Source: Clostridia bacterium
GTDB lineage: Bacteria > Bacillota > Clostridia > Oscillospirales > Acutalibacteraceae
Length of the DNA stretch: 32,780 bases
Reading direction: 5' to 3'
Assembly: GCA_017517135.1 (NCBI GenBank)
Contig: JAFXAK010000032.1
Span: forward strand, 1-32,780
Position numbers and translations under genes: made by a program. Numbering within the stretch: the first letter of the stretch is position 1; each line of letters opens with the position of its first letter. Positions 1 through 7,580 of the stretch are shown here, piece by piece. Below the pieces are notes generated by a model, which was not told where the DNA came from, did not search any database, and saw only the letters and a program-made list of their open reading frames with translations.

Positions 1-1
1 G

Positions 2-310
2 GCAGAACTGTGTCCTGACCATGTGCATATGTTAATAAGTATCCCACCGAAGTATAGTGTATCACAAATAATGGGATATTTGAAAGGCAAAAGCAGTTTG
101 ATGATATTTGACAGACATGCAAATTTGAAATACAAGTATGGAAACAGGCTCTTTTGGGCAAGAGGTTATTTTGTGGATACAGTAGGAAGAAATAAAAAGC
201 AAGTAGCAGAATATATAAAGAATCAACTTACTGAAGATCAGCTAGCAGACCAAATTAGCCTAAAAGAATACATAGACCCGTTTACGGGTAGCGAGAACAA
301 GAAAGCATAA
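2..310 (+). CDS. tnpA: IS200/IS605 family transposase TnpA (5' end outside window)
   Basis: C-terminal part of a Y1 single-strand transposase; the reading frame is open to the window edge, so about the first third is missing. The segment begins just before an HVH motif (residues CPDHVHML), which is the HUH metal-binding pair of the family. The catalytic tyrosine is probably the one in KQVAEYIKNQ near the C-terminus. The stretch MGYLKGKSSLMIF and the FWARGYFV block are typical of IS200 TnpA. The enzyme cuts and joins single-stranded transposon ends through a 5'-phosphotyrosine intermediate. Whether the copy is intact cannot be judged because the start is not in the window. Confidence 0.9.
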   Translation, partial: AELCPDHVHMLISIPPKYSVSQIMGYLKGKSSLMIFDRHANLKYKYGNRLFWARGYFVDTVGRNKKQVAEYIKNQLTEDQLADQISLKEYIDPFTGSENKKA

Positions 311-315
311 AGAAA

Positions 316-434
316 ACCCCTTGAGGGGTAGCTGAGAAAGAAATGCGATCGGCAAATCATTCAGCACCCCTTAAGGGGTATAGTCCGTAAAATGCCCTTA
401 TAGGGCTTAATCAAGCCTCCGGCTTAGCCGGAGG
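316..434 (+). repeat. Cluster of four hairpins at the IS200 right end
   Basis: Four short inverted repeats follow the transposase stop: ACCCCT/AGGGGT (316-329), the perfect ACCCCTTAAGGGGT (366-379), GCCCT/AGGGC (394-406) and CCTCCGGC/GCCGGAGG with a 3-base loop (416-434). The last is the strongest and is closest to the neighbouring gene, as expected for the right-end hairpin of an IS200/IS605 element. It may also act as a transcript-end structure for the minus-strand gene that stops at 444, but no run of T follows on that strand. Confidence 0.6.
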
Positions 435-443
435 TCCTGACTA

Positions 444-1823
444 TTATGCCTTTGCTTTGATTGCAACGGCCTGACCTGCTTTCAGTGTCAGGGTTATTTT
501 TTTATCTGTTACGGGGAGAGTACAGATATATTCATTACCGTGATCCGTTATATTGTAAACATCTGCTGTCTCAAATACGGCATCAGGCATATTCCATTCA
601 CCGCTTCTGCCGTTTTCGGAGAATGCCGCAAAAATTTCATTATCCTCAGTTACGGGAAGAATAACATCGTTGCCCGTTTTCAGTACAATACCGTTTTTGG
701 TTATTGTTTTTGTTTTTCCCGTGCTTTCTACACCGTCTGAAAAGCTGACAATATAATTTTCCCCGTCCTGCTTATAGCTGAGACGTTTGCATCGGTTGAG
801 ATATACATAAGGAATGTGATGTGTACAGAATTCCTTGATAAACAACGGAACCCAGACTTCTCTATCAATGCCGTTGTTCATCCAGATATCTTCACCGTGC
901 ATTGTGCCGTAAAAAACTGTTTTCAGAACAGCATCATTAAGATAACCGCTGAATTGCTCAGGCGGAATATTGATACAATCATCAATTGTCATATTTGACA
1001 TCCACCACACCGCAGGAATTCTGCCGAGAGTATGAACAGGAGAATCTTTCCAATGTCCTACGGGAAGATTTTTTTCATAAAGCCAGTAATAATTTCTGAC
1101 CGGATGGTGTGAGGCATCGGCTCTGTACGGCAGCTCACGATAGGTATATTCACTCGTAACATCAATACCGAGACTCATTACATAATCAAGCATTTTATTT
1201 CGTGCCTCATTCTGCTGAGTAAGATCCGTACGGGGGAACATATTTTCCGCTATACAGAAATTATCAAGATGCACGGTACCTGCTTCCCTTACGGGAACAG
1301 TCTCACAGAAATCGTCAAATATCTTCTTGAACAGCCCGCTTTCCCAATACTGCTTATATGAGGTTTTGTATGCCGCTCTGCCGTTAAACGCTTCAATTAC
1401 AGCCTGTGTGCCGTCCGAGTGCATAAGTATTGCACTCTCTCTGACAAAATCATTATGGGTGGGACTTGCCTTATATGCATCTGCAACATTTCCGTGGTAG
1501 CTGATTACGGTGTTATATTTCTTTGCATTTTCAACAAGCCACAAAAGGCTTTCCTTTGCCGTTGCGTCGCACTCACGCTTCAGAGACGGATTGATAGTGT
1601 TCATTTCGGGATAGGTGTCATCATGTCCTAAGCCCTGCCAGCCAACAAGATAGATTATTTTCGGTATTTTCTGTGTTATACTGTCAACAGCCTTGATTAT
1701 ATCAAGCGCATGCTCAAAATTAATAAGAACATCAGATCTGTTATTTTCAAAATCAGGTCTTGCAAGAAACATTTTCATCCAGAGTATTTTTGAATAATCA
1801 TAATTAAATTTTGCTTTTTCCAT
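444..1823 (-). CDS. GH101-like glycosidase (endo-alpha-N-acetylgalactosaminidase-type), intracellular
   Basis: Protein of 459 residues resembling the catalytic barrel of GH101/GH129 enzymes, which release alpha-linked GalNAc from O-glycans. Seen: a KIIYLVGWQGLGHDD block (about 55-69), a barrel strand ending TVHLDNF with D187 in the position of a nucleophile, and TSEYTY with E225 about 38 residues later in the position of the acid/base. An all-beta C-terminal region follows (from about 360). There is no signal peptide, whereas characterised GH101 enzymes are large surface proteins, so a cytoplasmic exo-type activity on imported sugar is more likely. Last gene of a three-gene operon; SD GGAGAA overlaps the stop of the upstream gene, 3 bases before. 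The family call is from motif resemblance; the exact substrate is not known. Confidence 0.55.
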   Translation of the reverse strand: MEKAKFNYDYSKILWMKMFLARPDFENNRSDVLINFEHALDIIKAVDSITQKIPKIIYLVGWQGLGHDDTYPEMNTINPSLKRECDATAKESLLWLVENAKKYNTVISYHGNVADAYKASPTHNDFVRESAILMHSDGTQAVIEAFNGRAAYKTSYKQYWESGLFKKIFDDFCETVPVREAGTVHLDNFCIAENMFPRTDLTQQNEARNKMLDYVMSLGIDVTSEYTYRELPYRADASHHPVRNYYWLYEKNLPVGHWKDSPVHTLGRIPAVWWMSNMTIDDCINIPPEQFSGYLNDAVLKTVFYGTMHGEDIWMNNGIDREVWVPLFIKEFCTHHIPYVYLNRCKRLSYKQDGENYIVSFSDGVESTGKTKTITKNGIVLKTGNDVILPVTEDNEIFAAFSENGRSGEWNMPDAVFETADVYNITDHGNEYICTLPVTDKKITLTLKAGQAVAIKAKA

Positions 1824-1826
1824 AAT

Positions 1827-2762
1827 TTATTCTCCGATAATAATTTCCTTATCAATTTTGCCTATGAAAAGATTGTTTTCAGCGGTTAATGACGAAGAGT
1901 CGGGATTTTCGAGAATAATACCGTAACTCGGTGAATCGGTTACTTCGGGAGAAATAAATACATTCTCTCTTACCTTAAGGTCATAAACCATAGGTCTGAA
2001 GAAGATGTAGCCTCTGCTTTTTCCCTCTCTGCCTGACGGACCGTCAAAAATATTGTTTTCAATTAAAATGTTGTGATGGTCAATATCTCCGTGGTGGCCG
2101 ACACCGGGAAAACCGTCACACTTAAATATATTATTTCTAATTACAATGTTACGGCAGACTGTGTCGTCTTTACAGAAATCTATAAGCTTTCCGTCGCAGT
2201 CATAAACGGGACCATAGGAGCCGTCACGGGACATATCAAGCTGAATCTGCTCATTATAAAGTCCTTCATTTTTGGCTGTGTATGACGGACCGTCAAAAAT
2301 ACAGTTCTGAACAGTTGTGTTCTGTGTGCCGTTTATTTCTATGAAATGCCAATGTGCACAGTGTACAAAACGGCAGTTTTCAATGGTGATATTGCTGCAA
2401 TGAACAGTATTTATAAGTGTTGCTTTCTCATCAAGATTTTTGTTGCCGTCAAAAATACCGCCCGAAATCACAACATCGTGTGTCCCCGAATATTCACCCC
2501 ATTCAGGCTCAGAATAAGATGCAAGAAGATACCTCGTAAGCGGCTCACTTTTATCACTTCTGAGAAGTGTTGCTTTATCTGAAAATTTAAGTATCTGATA
2601 CGAATAAAAAATCAAAGCACCTGAAAGCAGGTATATTCCGTCAGGGAAATAAACGGTGCCTCCGTCTTTTAGTTCGTCAATACAAGCCTGCAACGCCTTT
2701 GTGTCGTCGTGAATACCGTCTGCATAAACATTTTTATTGTGTATTACATTTATAAATTTCAT
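1827..2762 (-). CDS. Right-handed parallel beta-helix protein (pectate lyase/GH28-like fold)
   Basis: Protein of 311 residues. The N-terminus has the signature of the Pectate_lyase_3/GH28 type: ADGIHDDTKALQACIDE (about 14-30) followed by GGTVYFPDGIYLL. Behind it run repeated short beta-strand turns rich in Asn and Ile (ITIENCRF, TTVQNCIFDG, IVIRNNIFKC, ILIENNIFDG), the ladder of a parallel beta-helix. Conserved acidic and histidine residues cluster at GVGHHGDIDHHN (about 226-237), a plausible active site. No signal peptide. Such folds act as polysaccharide lyases, hydrolases or epimerases; the exact reaction cannot be read from the sequence. Its start codon sits 4 bases after the upstream stop, with the SD GGAGG inside the end of that gene, so the two are translationally coupled. 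Confidence 0.7.
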   Translation of the reverse strand: MKFINVIHNKNVYADGIHDDTKALQACIDELKDGGTVYFPDGIYLLSGALIFYSYQILKFSDKATLLRSDKSEPLTRYLLASYSEPEWGEYSGTHDVVISGGIFDGNKNLDEKATLINTVHCSNITIENCRFVHCAHWHFIEINGTQNTTVQNCIFDGPSYTAKNEGLYNEQIQLDMSRDGSYGPVYDCDGKLIDFCKDDTVCRNIVIRNNIFKCDGFPGVGHHGDIDHHNILIENNIFDGPSGREGKSRGYIFFRPMVYDLKVRENVFISPEVTDSPSYGIILENPDSSSLTAENNLFIGKIDKEIIIGE

Positions 2763-2766
2763 CAGC

Positions 2767-3696
2767 TCAGTCCTCCTGTATCAATTCTGATGTATGCGCT
2801 ACCTTTGAAATTCTCGGGGCAGCTCCCGTAAGATGTGAAATATCGCGGTATGCACCGATTGAGCTGTCATTAAACAAGCCCTCAGGAATCTGTGAGGTCC
2901 AGCCTGCTTCGTCAAATTCGGGAGCTTCAATACCGAATGCATAAAGCACGATAGCCGCAAGGTCGCGGATATTCATTTTTTCAAGCACGGTATTGTTTAT
3001 TCCTTTACCTGCTGCGGCAAAGGTTACATATTTTTCACCGTCTGTCCAGCCGCCGTGGCCGCCGCCTGAGCCGTCACCGGGGTTTGTGCCGCCGTGGTCG
3101 GCTATAACAATAAACAGTGTTTCGTCAATTATCCCTGCATCAGCTGCGGCAGTATATACATCGTTTACAAGAACATCAACCTCGCCTATACGCTTAAGGT
3201 GTTCTATAGTGCCGTAGCCGTGCCTGTGACCTGCCCCGTCAACACTGTCAAACTGAATAAAAAGAAAATCAGGCTTTTTACTGCGTATATAATCACAGAT
3301 AATCGGGGTTAATTCATCGTCATTTTTACTGTCATGAGAAACTCCCAGATTATTTTCAACAATTCCGTATGTAATCGGATTCCAGTCACAGAATGATCCG
3401 AGCTCAGCTTCAGGGAAAGCTTCTTTTATTCTTCTGAAAAGAGACGGAAAGGCAGAATCAACGGGATACGGCGTGGAGCTTACAATTCCGTTTGTAAGCT
3501 TATGCACCTCGGGACCGACACCGAGAAGCATTGAGCCCCAGCACTCGGCACTTATTGACGGATTAGAAGCCAGAGCATCATATATAACTGCCCCGTTTTC
3601 AAAAATCCTGTCAAAATTCGGTGTTACGGCATCTTTAATAAAAGAGCCTGCACCGTCTATTCCGAGAACAATAACATGTTCATATTTTCTGTTCAT
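2767..3696 (-). CDS. Alkaline-phosphatase-superfamily phosphodiesterase/phosphatase
   Basis: Protein of 309 residues with the metal ligands of the NPP/phosphonoacetate-hydrolase branch: D14 in LGIDGAG, a nucleophile motif NPSISAECW (S49 taking the place of the usual Thr), FDSVDGAGHRHGYG, VIADHGG, and a late GGHGGWTDG histidine. It therefore probably hydrolyses a phosphodiester, phosphomonoester or sulfate ester with two zinc ions. There is no signal peptide or membrane anchor, so it should act in the cytoplasm. It is the first gene of an operon with two carbohydrate-active proteins, which suggests a substituted (phosphorylated or sulfated) glycan or glycoside as substrate; that link is inference. 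SD AAAGGAG lies upstream and a strong promoter at 3738-3766. Confidence 0.8.
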   Translation of the reverse strand: MNRKYEHVIVLGIDGAGSFIKDAVTPNFDRIFENGAVIYDALASNPSISAECWGSMLLGVGPEVHKLTNGIVSSTPYPVDSAFPSLFRRIKEAFPEAELGSFCDWNPITYGIVENNLGVSHDSKNDDELTPIICDYIRSKKPDFLFIQFDSVDGAGHRHGYGTIEHLKRIGEVDVLVNDVYTAAADAGIIDETLFIVIADHGGTNPGDGSGGGHGGWTDGEKYVTFAAAGKGINNTVLEKMNIRDLAAIVLYAFGIEAPEFDEAGWTSQIPEGLFNDSSIGAYRDISHLTGAAPRISKVAHTSELIQED

Positions 3697-3737
3697 ATAT
3701 AAATTACTCCTTTTGTAAATTTTAATAGCTTAATCAT

Positions 3738-3766
3738 ATTATAATTCACCATATTCCACAATTCAA
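3738..3766 (-). promoter_or_regulatory. Promoter of the glycosidase/phosphatase operon
   Basis: Reading the minus strand, TTGAAT (3766-3761), a 17-base spacer and a perfect TATAAT (3743-3738) lie 42 bases upstream of the first start codon. This matches a housekeeping sigma-A promoter and serves the genes 3696 to 444. Confidence 0.75.
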
Positions 3767-3880
3767 CACAAAATTACACAAAAAATTATGTTAATTTTGC
3801 AAATAATGTATTTCGAAGCATATTGCAAATTGACTGTCATTTATGCTAACATAGAAAAAATGAGTTTGGATTGGTTTATT

Positions 3881-4705
3881 ATGAAAACAATTACATCAAG
3901 ACTGAAAATCGGTGCTGACAAGTCCTTTGAAATTATACATATTTCAGACACTCATATCACCTTTGCAGATGAGCGTAACGAAGAGAGAAAAATCGCTTTG
4001 GCAAAAGACAGAGCAAACTGCTTCCCCGAAGCACAGAAGGTTCTGACAGAGGCCTGCCGAACGGCAAAGGAAAGAAATGCCGTTATCATGCATACGGGAG
4101 ACCTTATTGACTTTGTTTCATTTGCAAATTTTGACGCAGTAAAAAAGCTTACAGATGAAAACGATTTATTTATGGCAGCAGGCAATCACGAGTTTTCTCA
4201 TTATTTAGGAGAAGCAAAGGAGGATGCGGCATACAGAAACCTGAGTCTTGATATGGTTCAACGCTCCTTCAGAAACAATATCCGTATGGCTTCGAGAATT
4301 ATAAACGGAATTAATTTTGTAGCGCTCGACAACGGCTATTATCTGTTTGAGCCCGAGCAGCTTGACTTTCTTAAAGCCGAGGTACAAAAGGGTTTACCCG
4401 TTGTACTTCTGATTCACACGCCCCTCTTTGCTCAGGAGCTATATGACATATGTATGCAAAAATGGGACAATGCTTATCTTGCAGGAGTGCCCGAAGAGCT
4501 TATGCAATGCTATCCGCCCGACAGATATGAGCAGCAGAAGGCTGACTCAACAACACTTGAAACAATAAAATATATATCGGAGCAGAAAAATATCAAGGCT
4601 ATTCTCACGGGACATCTCCACTTTACATACGAGGGCTTATTTGCAGGAAAAATACCGCAGCTGATAAACGGGTGTACGGATATAAGAATAATTGAAATCT
4701 ACTGA
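3881..4705 (+). CDS. Calcineurin-like metallophosphoesterase
   Basis: Protein of 274 residues from the chosen start. Metallophosphoesterase motifs are in order: ISDTHITF near the N-terminus, MHTGDLIDF, AAGNHEFSH, a histidine in LLIHTPLF, and LTGHLHFTYEG near the C-terminus. Together these bind the two metals of the calcineurin-like fold. Two earlier in-frame ATGs exist (3788 and 3860), but the family starts just before the beta-strand leading into SDTH, and the extra residues are hydrophobic and look like translated leader; no start has a clear SD. The gene is divergent from the phosphodiesterase/glycosidase operon, with 184 bases between them, and may share control with it. Substrate not recognisable; no export signal. 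Confidence 0.8.
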   Translation: MKTITSRLKIGADKSFEIIHISDTHITFADERNEERKIALAKDRANCFPEAQKVLTEACRTAKERNAVIMHTGDLIDFVSFANFDAVKKLTDENDLFMAAGNHEFSHYLGEAKEDAAYRNLSLDMVQRSFRNNIRMASRIINGINFVALDNGYYLFEPEQLDFLKAEVQKGLPVVLLIHTPLFAQELYDICMQKWDNAYLAGVPEELMQCYPPDRYEQQKADSTTLETIKYISEQKNIKAILTGHLHFTYEGLFAGKIPQLINGCTDIRIIEIY

Positions 4706-4715
4706 AGAACAAGAC

Positions 4716-4752
4716 AAAACGGTCAGGGTATGCGATGTATCCTGACCGTTTT
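4716..4752. terminator. Bidirectional terminator
   Basis: A 12-base-pair stem AAAACGGTCAGG/CCTGACCGTTTT with a 13-base loop lies between two convergent genes. Runs of T follow on the plus strand and, from the A run of the left arm, on the minus strand. Confidence 0.85.
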
Positions 4753-4765
4753 ATACAATAATTTT

Positions 4766-5416
4766 TTAGTTTTTACTTCTGTTCTTATAATCCTCGTTAA
4801 TTTCCCTGCTCCAGCTTGCATCAAGATTTTTTCTCTTTCGCACGCTGCTTACAGCACACGCTACTGCTTCGTAAACTATGCCGGTGCCCGTAGAATCGGC
4901 ATTGTAGTTTACGGCTCTGTCTTCGTCGATGCCGTAGCGTTTTGCAGTTTCTACCGCATCTATGTTCGCACCTATAAACAAGAACTCCCAGCCGTATTTT
5001 GTTTTCTGCCGTTCAATCATTCTTCTGACCTCGTCTGCAGAGAATCTGTGACTTGCATTTTCCATTCCGTCGGTTGTGATAACAAACATTGTATGCTCGG
5101 GGACATCCTCGTGTCTTGCATATTTATGGATGTTGCCAATGTGACGGATAGCACCGCCCAGAGCGTCAATGAGTGCAGTACAGCCTCTTACGGTGTATTC
5201 CTTATCTGTCATAGGCTTTATGTCCCCAAGCTTTACTCTGTCGTGAAGCACCTCGCTTACATTGTCAAAAAGCACGGTTGACACAAAGCACTCACCGTCT
5301 TCTTTTTTCTGCTTTTCAATCATAGCATTAAAGCCGCCTATGGTGTCACTCTCAAGACCTGCCATTGAGCCGCTTCTGTCGAGTATAAATACTAATTCTG
5401 TGATGTTGTTTTTCAT
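4766..5416 (-). CDS. vWA-domain protein (TerY-like)
   Basis: Protein of 216 residues consisting almost entirely of one von Willebrand factor A domain. The MIDAS metal site is complete: DRSGSM (about 13-18), the mid-domain Thr of RGCTALIDALG, and TTDGMEN (about 114-120). Stand-alone vWA proteins of this type bind partner proteins in a metal-dependent way and are common in tellurite/stress (Ter) and phage-related loci. No signal peptide or membrane segment, so cytoplasmic. The start codon follows the ADP-ribosylglycohydrolase stop by a single base, with SD GGAGGT inside that gene, so the two are coupled; a bidirectional terminator closes the operon. Its partner is unknown; a role in ADP-ribose signalling is inferred from the neighbours only. 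Confidence 0.85.
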   Translation of the reverse strand: MKNNITELVFILDRSGSMAGLESDTIGGFNAMIEKQKKEDGECFVSTVLFDNVSEVLHDRVKLGDIKPMTDKEYTVRGCTALIDALGGAIRHIGNIHKYARHEDVPEHTMFVITTDGMENASHRFSADEVRRMIERQKTKYGWEFLFIGANIDAVETAKRYGIDEDRAVNYNADSTGTGIVYEAVACAVSSVRKRKNLDASWSREINEDYKNRSKN

Positions 5417-5417
5417 T

Positions 5418-6212
5418 TTATTTTACCTCCGTTTTGTTATTGAAATCGTTATAAATTTTCAGCAGTTTTTCATCGAGATAGGACACTGCCGTTTCCTTTA
5501 ATCTGTTGTCTATGCCATAAAAAGCCTCTGCCACAGAACCGGTAATTGCGGCTATGGTATCGCTGTCGCCGCCGATAGAAATCGCATTTCTTACAGCATC
5601 CTCAAAGCTTGTCGATTCGAAGAACGCCTCAAATGCCTGTGGTACAGAATCCTGACAGGTTTCGTGAAATTTATAGCTTGGTCTGATTTGATTAAGAGTA
5701 AAATCGATTTTATAAAATTTGCTGACATATTTCTTAATCTCAGCCATTGTGCTGCCCCTACAGGCAAGATAAATTGCACCTGCAACACTTACCGCACCCT
5801 TGATACCCTCGGAATGATTGTGTGTTACAACAGCAGTTGCTTTTGCCAATTTCTCAGCTTCGTCAAGTGATTTCGCATACCAACCAACAGGTGAAACCCT
5901 CATAGCCGAACCGTTACCGTAGCTGTTATAGGGAGTTGTTTTTCTGTTCCTTATCCAACCGTAAAACCTTCCGCCGTAACCGCAGTCGGGGTAGTGATTT
6001 CCGATTTCGTGCATAGATTTTATGAGCGTATGCTTGAAGGCTTCGTAGTCCGAAATACTTTCATATTCATTCAGAGCATTTGCAACGGCAAGAGTCATAA
6101 CTGTGTCATCTGTGAAAAAGCATTTGGGAGTAAAAAGAGTGAAATCCTTACATTTATGGTTGTAAAATTCGAATCTTGAACCGACGATATCGCCGATAAT
6201 TGCTCCTAACAT
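5418..6212 (-). CDS. ADP-ribosylglycohydrolase (DraG/ARH family)
   Basis: Protein of 264 residues, full length for the small bacterial ARH family. The magnesium-binding motifs are present: GDIVGSRFE (7-15), FTDDTVMT (33-40) and GGDSDTIAAITG (214-225). Family members remove ADP-ribose from arginine or other residues, or from nucleic acids, with two magnesium ions. It is the middle gene of an operon with a macrodomain protein upstream and a vWA protein downstream, so two independent ADP-ribose-removing folds are expressed together. The start has a strong SD (CAGGAGG, 9 bases upstream). An intrinsic terminator lies just upstream of that SD (see 6226-6270), so expression may depend on read-through. 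The substrate cannot be deduced. Confidence 0.9.
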   Translation of the reverse strand: MLGAIIGDIVGSRFEFYNHKCKDFTLFTPKCFFTDDTVMTLAVANALNEYESISDYEAFKHTLIKSMHEIGNHYPDCGYGGRFYGWIRNRKTTPYNSYGNGSAMRVSPVGWYAKSLDEAEKLAKATAVVTHNHSEGIKGAVSVAGAIYLACRGSTMAEIKKYVSKFYKIDFTLNQIRPSYKFHETCQDSVPQAFEAFFESTSFEDAVRNAISIGGDSDTIAAITGSVAEAFYGIDNRLKETAVSYLDEKLLKIYNDFNNKTEVK

Positions 6213-6225
6213 AGTGTGTACCTCC

Positions 6226-6270
6226 TGAAAAAATAAATGGTTGCAAGGAGTGTTTCAACCTTACAACCAT
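6226..6270 (-). terminator. Intrinsic terminator/attenuator upstream of the ADP-ribosylglycohydrolase gene
   Basis: On the minus strand, ATGGTTGTAAGG (6270-6259) pairs with CCTTGCAACCAT (6248-6237) with one G-T pair, leaving a 10-base loop, and is followed by TTATTTTTTC. The U-run ends only a few bases before the SD of the next gene. Position and structure fit an attenuator separating the macrodomain gene from the two downstream genes. Confidence 0.7.
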
Positions 6271-6316
6271 AGTATAAATTATTTGATTTTTCTTTTGGTC
6301 AATCAGCGATTGACTT

Positions 6317-7375
6317 TTAAATTGTGGAGAACAGCGTTTCCTGATCATACTTAAAAAGTGCCGAGTCAATCTCAAAAACATTATAAATTTTATTCTCAAG
6401 ACAGTACTTGATAATTACATCAAAAAGACTGCTGTCAGACAGAATAAATCCAACGGATGAAAGAAGATTCTGTGTTTCGTCAAGGCTCAGTTCAAGAGCG
6501 ACTGCAAATGAAATAGCCGTCTTCTTGTTAGGTTTATAGTGCTTGTCTGTCATTAATTTGTGCCAGGTCTGTTTACTGACATTGGCTTTTTTGTAGCACT
6601 GAACATCGCTCATACCTTTAGCATCAATCAGCTTAATGAGCTTCAAAGCAAAAGATTCATCGAGTTTGATAAAATCCTCAAGGCTCTGCTTCGGTGTACT
6701 GCCTACGGCACAAGGCATAGGTGCAAAATTTTCTTCGATACAAGGAGCAGACATACACGCATCTGACATTACACGGCTATAATCAACCTCGATGCTAAGC
6801 CTCTTTTTACGGGAAAATGAAGCATTAAAAAAGCCTCCCGCGTAACGCTCAACATAATTGTCGTCGATATAGCTCTCTATACCTGAAAAGAGCTTTTCGG
6901 AAAGCTCATAGGATTTCTTATCGTAGACAAGGAGATACACTATCATTTCATTATCGAAGAGAAATGTACTTATGGTGTTGATTGCAATTTTCAGCACCTT
7001 ATCTTTGGGATAGCCGTAAGTCCCCGATGAGATAAGAGGAAAGGCAACAGTTTCACAGTTATTCTCTTTTGCAAGTTTCAGACACTCTTTGTAGCAGGAA
7101 ATAAGAAGTTCGGTTTCTCCGTAATCTCCGCCGTGCCAAACAGGTCCTGAGGTGTGAATAACATACTTACAGGGCAGATTAAAGGCAGGGGTTATCTTTG
7201 CTGTGCCAGTGGCACAGCCGCCAAGTTTCTGACACTCGTCAAAGAGTTTTTTACCTGCCGCCTTGTGTATAGCAAGGTCAGTACCACCTGTAGGGTAAAG
7301 GTGTGTATTTGACGGGTTTACGATAGCATCGCAAGAGATTTTTGTTATATCCTGACGGATAATCTGCAGGGGCAT
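6317..7375 (-). CDS. Macrodomain protein with C-terminal HTH-like domain
   Basis: Protein of 352 residues. Residues about 1-165 form a macrodomain: DAIVNPSNTHLYPTGGTDLAIH (ADP-ribose pocket, about 16-37), HTSGPVWHGG (about 74-83) and FPLISSGTYGYP (112-123). Such domains bind or hydrolyse ADP-ribose, O-acetyl-ADP-ribose or ADP-ribosylated protein. After a Cys-rich linker, residues about 225-352 hold an XRE-like helical domain (YKKANVSKQTWHKLM, KKTAISFAVALELSLDETQNLL) found fused to macrodomains in other Clostridia. The ATG at 7375 was chosen because AGGTGA lies 5 bases upstream; a GTG three codons earlier overlaps that SD. First gene of the ADP-ribose operon; consensus promoter at 7411-7439. 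The C-terminal domain may sense or bind nucleic acid, but this is inference. Confidence 0.85.
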   Translation of the reverse strand: MPLQIIRQDITKISCDAIVNPSNTHLYPTGGTDLAIHKAAGKKLFDECQKLGGCATGTAKITPAFNLPCKYVIHTSGPVWHGGDYGETELLISCYKECLKLAKENNCETVAFPLISSGTYGYPKDKVLKIAINTISTFLFDNEMIVYLLVYDKKSYELSEKLFSGIESYIDDNYVERYAGGFFNASFSRKKRLSIEVDYSRVMSDACMSAPCIEENFAPMPCAVGSTPKQSLEDFIKLDESFALKLIKLIDAKGMSDVQCYKKANVSKQTWHKLMTDKHYKPNKKTAISFAVALELSLDETQNLLSSVGFILSDSSLFDVIIKYCLENKIYNVFEIDSALFKYDQETLFSTI

Positions 7376-7410
7376 AAAAGTCACCTCGAATCGCTTGTGG
7401 TTATGAATTT

Positions 7411-7439
7411 ATTATATAATCGGTGCAGTTTGTTGTCAA
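7411..7439 (-). promoter_or_regulatory. Consensus promoter of the macrodomain/ARH/vWA operon
   Basis: Minus strand: TTGACA (7439-7434), 17-base spacer, TATAAT (7416-7411), both hexamers perfect. It lies 35 bases upstream of the macrodomain start and implies strong basal or tightly repressed transcription. Confidence 0.85.
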
Positions 7440-7521
7440 TAAAATTGCGTTAAAAGGCCAAAAGGTTGCCTTTCGGTGTACGATTATTGGGACTTTACAA
7501 TGCAACAGACCGTTTAAGGTA

Positions 7522-7565
7522 TTGCAATCTTTTGCAATAAAAAGTATAATTTTTATATACTTTTT
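7522..7565 (+). promoter_or_regulatory. Promoter with overlapping inverted repeat
   Basis: TTGCAA (7522-7527), 17-base spacer and perfect TATAAT (7545-7550) form a promoter for the gene at 7581. A 10-base perfect inverted repeat, AAAAAGTATA/TATACTTTTT with 7 bases between (7539-7548 and 7556-7565), covers the -10 box and the start point and could be an operator. Confidence 0.65.
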
Positions 7566-7580
7566 CAGGAGGCTAAAAAT

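Larger units (their letters stand above)
1..440 (+). mobile_element. 3' part of an IS200/IS605-type insertion sequence
   Basis: The end of a Y1 (HUH) transposase gene is followed by about 125 bases packed with short hairpins: 316-329, 366-379, 394-406 and 416-434. IS200/IS605 elements end in subterminal hairpins that the transposase recognises as single-stranded DNA, so the strong hairpin at 416-434 is the likely right end. The left end lies outside the window. No tnpB is visible on this side. The exact cleavage point cannot be fixed from the sequence alone. Confidence 0.65.

Noticed and set aside
316-434. Guide RNA (omega RNA) of a TnpB system
   Set aside because: No tnpB in the window and the hairpins fit the transposon right end; the element here appears to be TnpA only.
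3788-3880. Upstream in-frame ATG codons for the metallophosphoesterase
   Set aside because: The extra residues precede the conserved first strand, have no SD and fall in the divergent promoter region.
4730-5281. Open frame of 183 codons antisense to the vWA gene
   Set aside because: The vWA frame has an intact MIDAS site, SD and coupling to the upstream gene; the antisense product shows no domain and overlaps the terminator.
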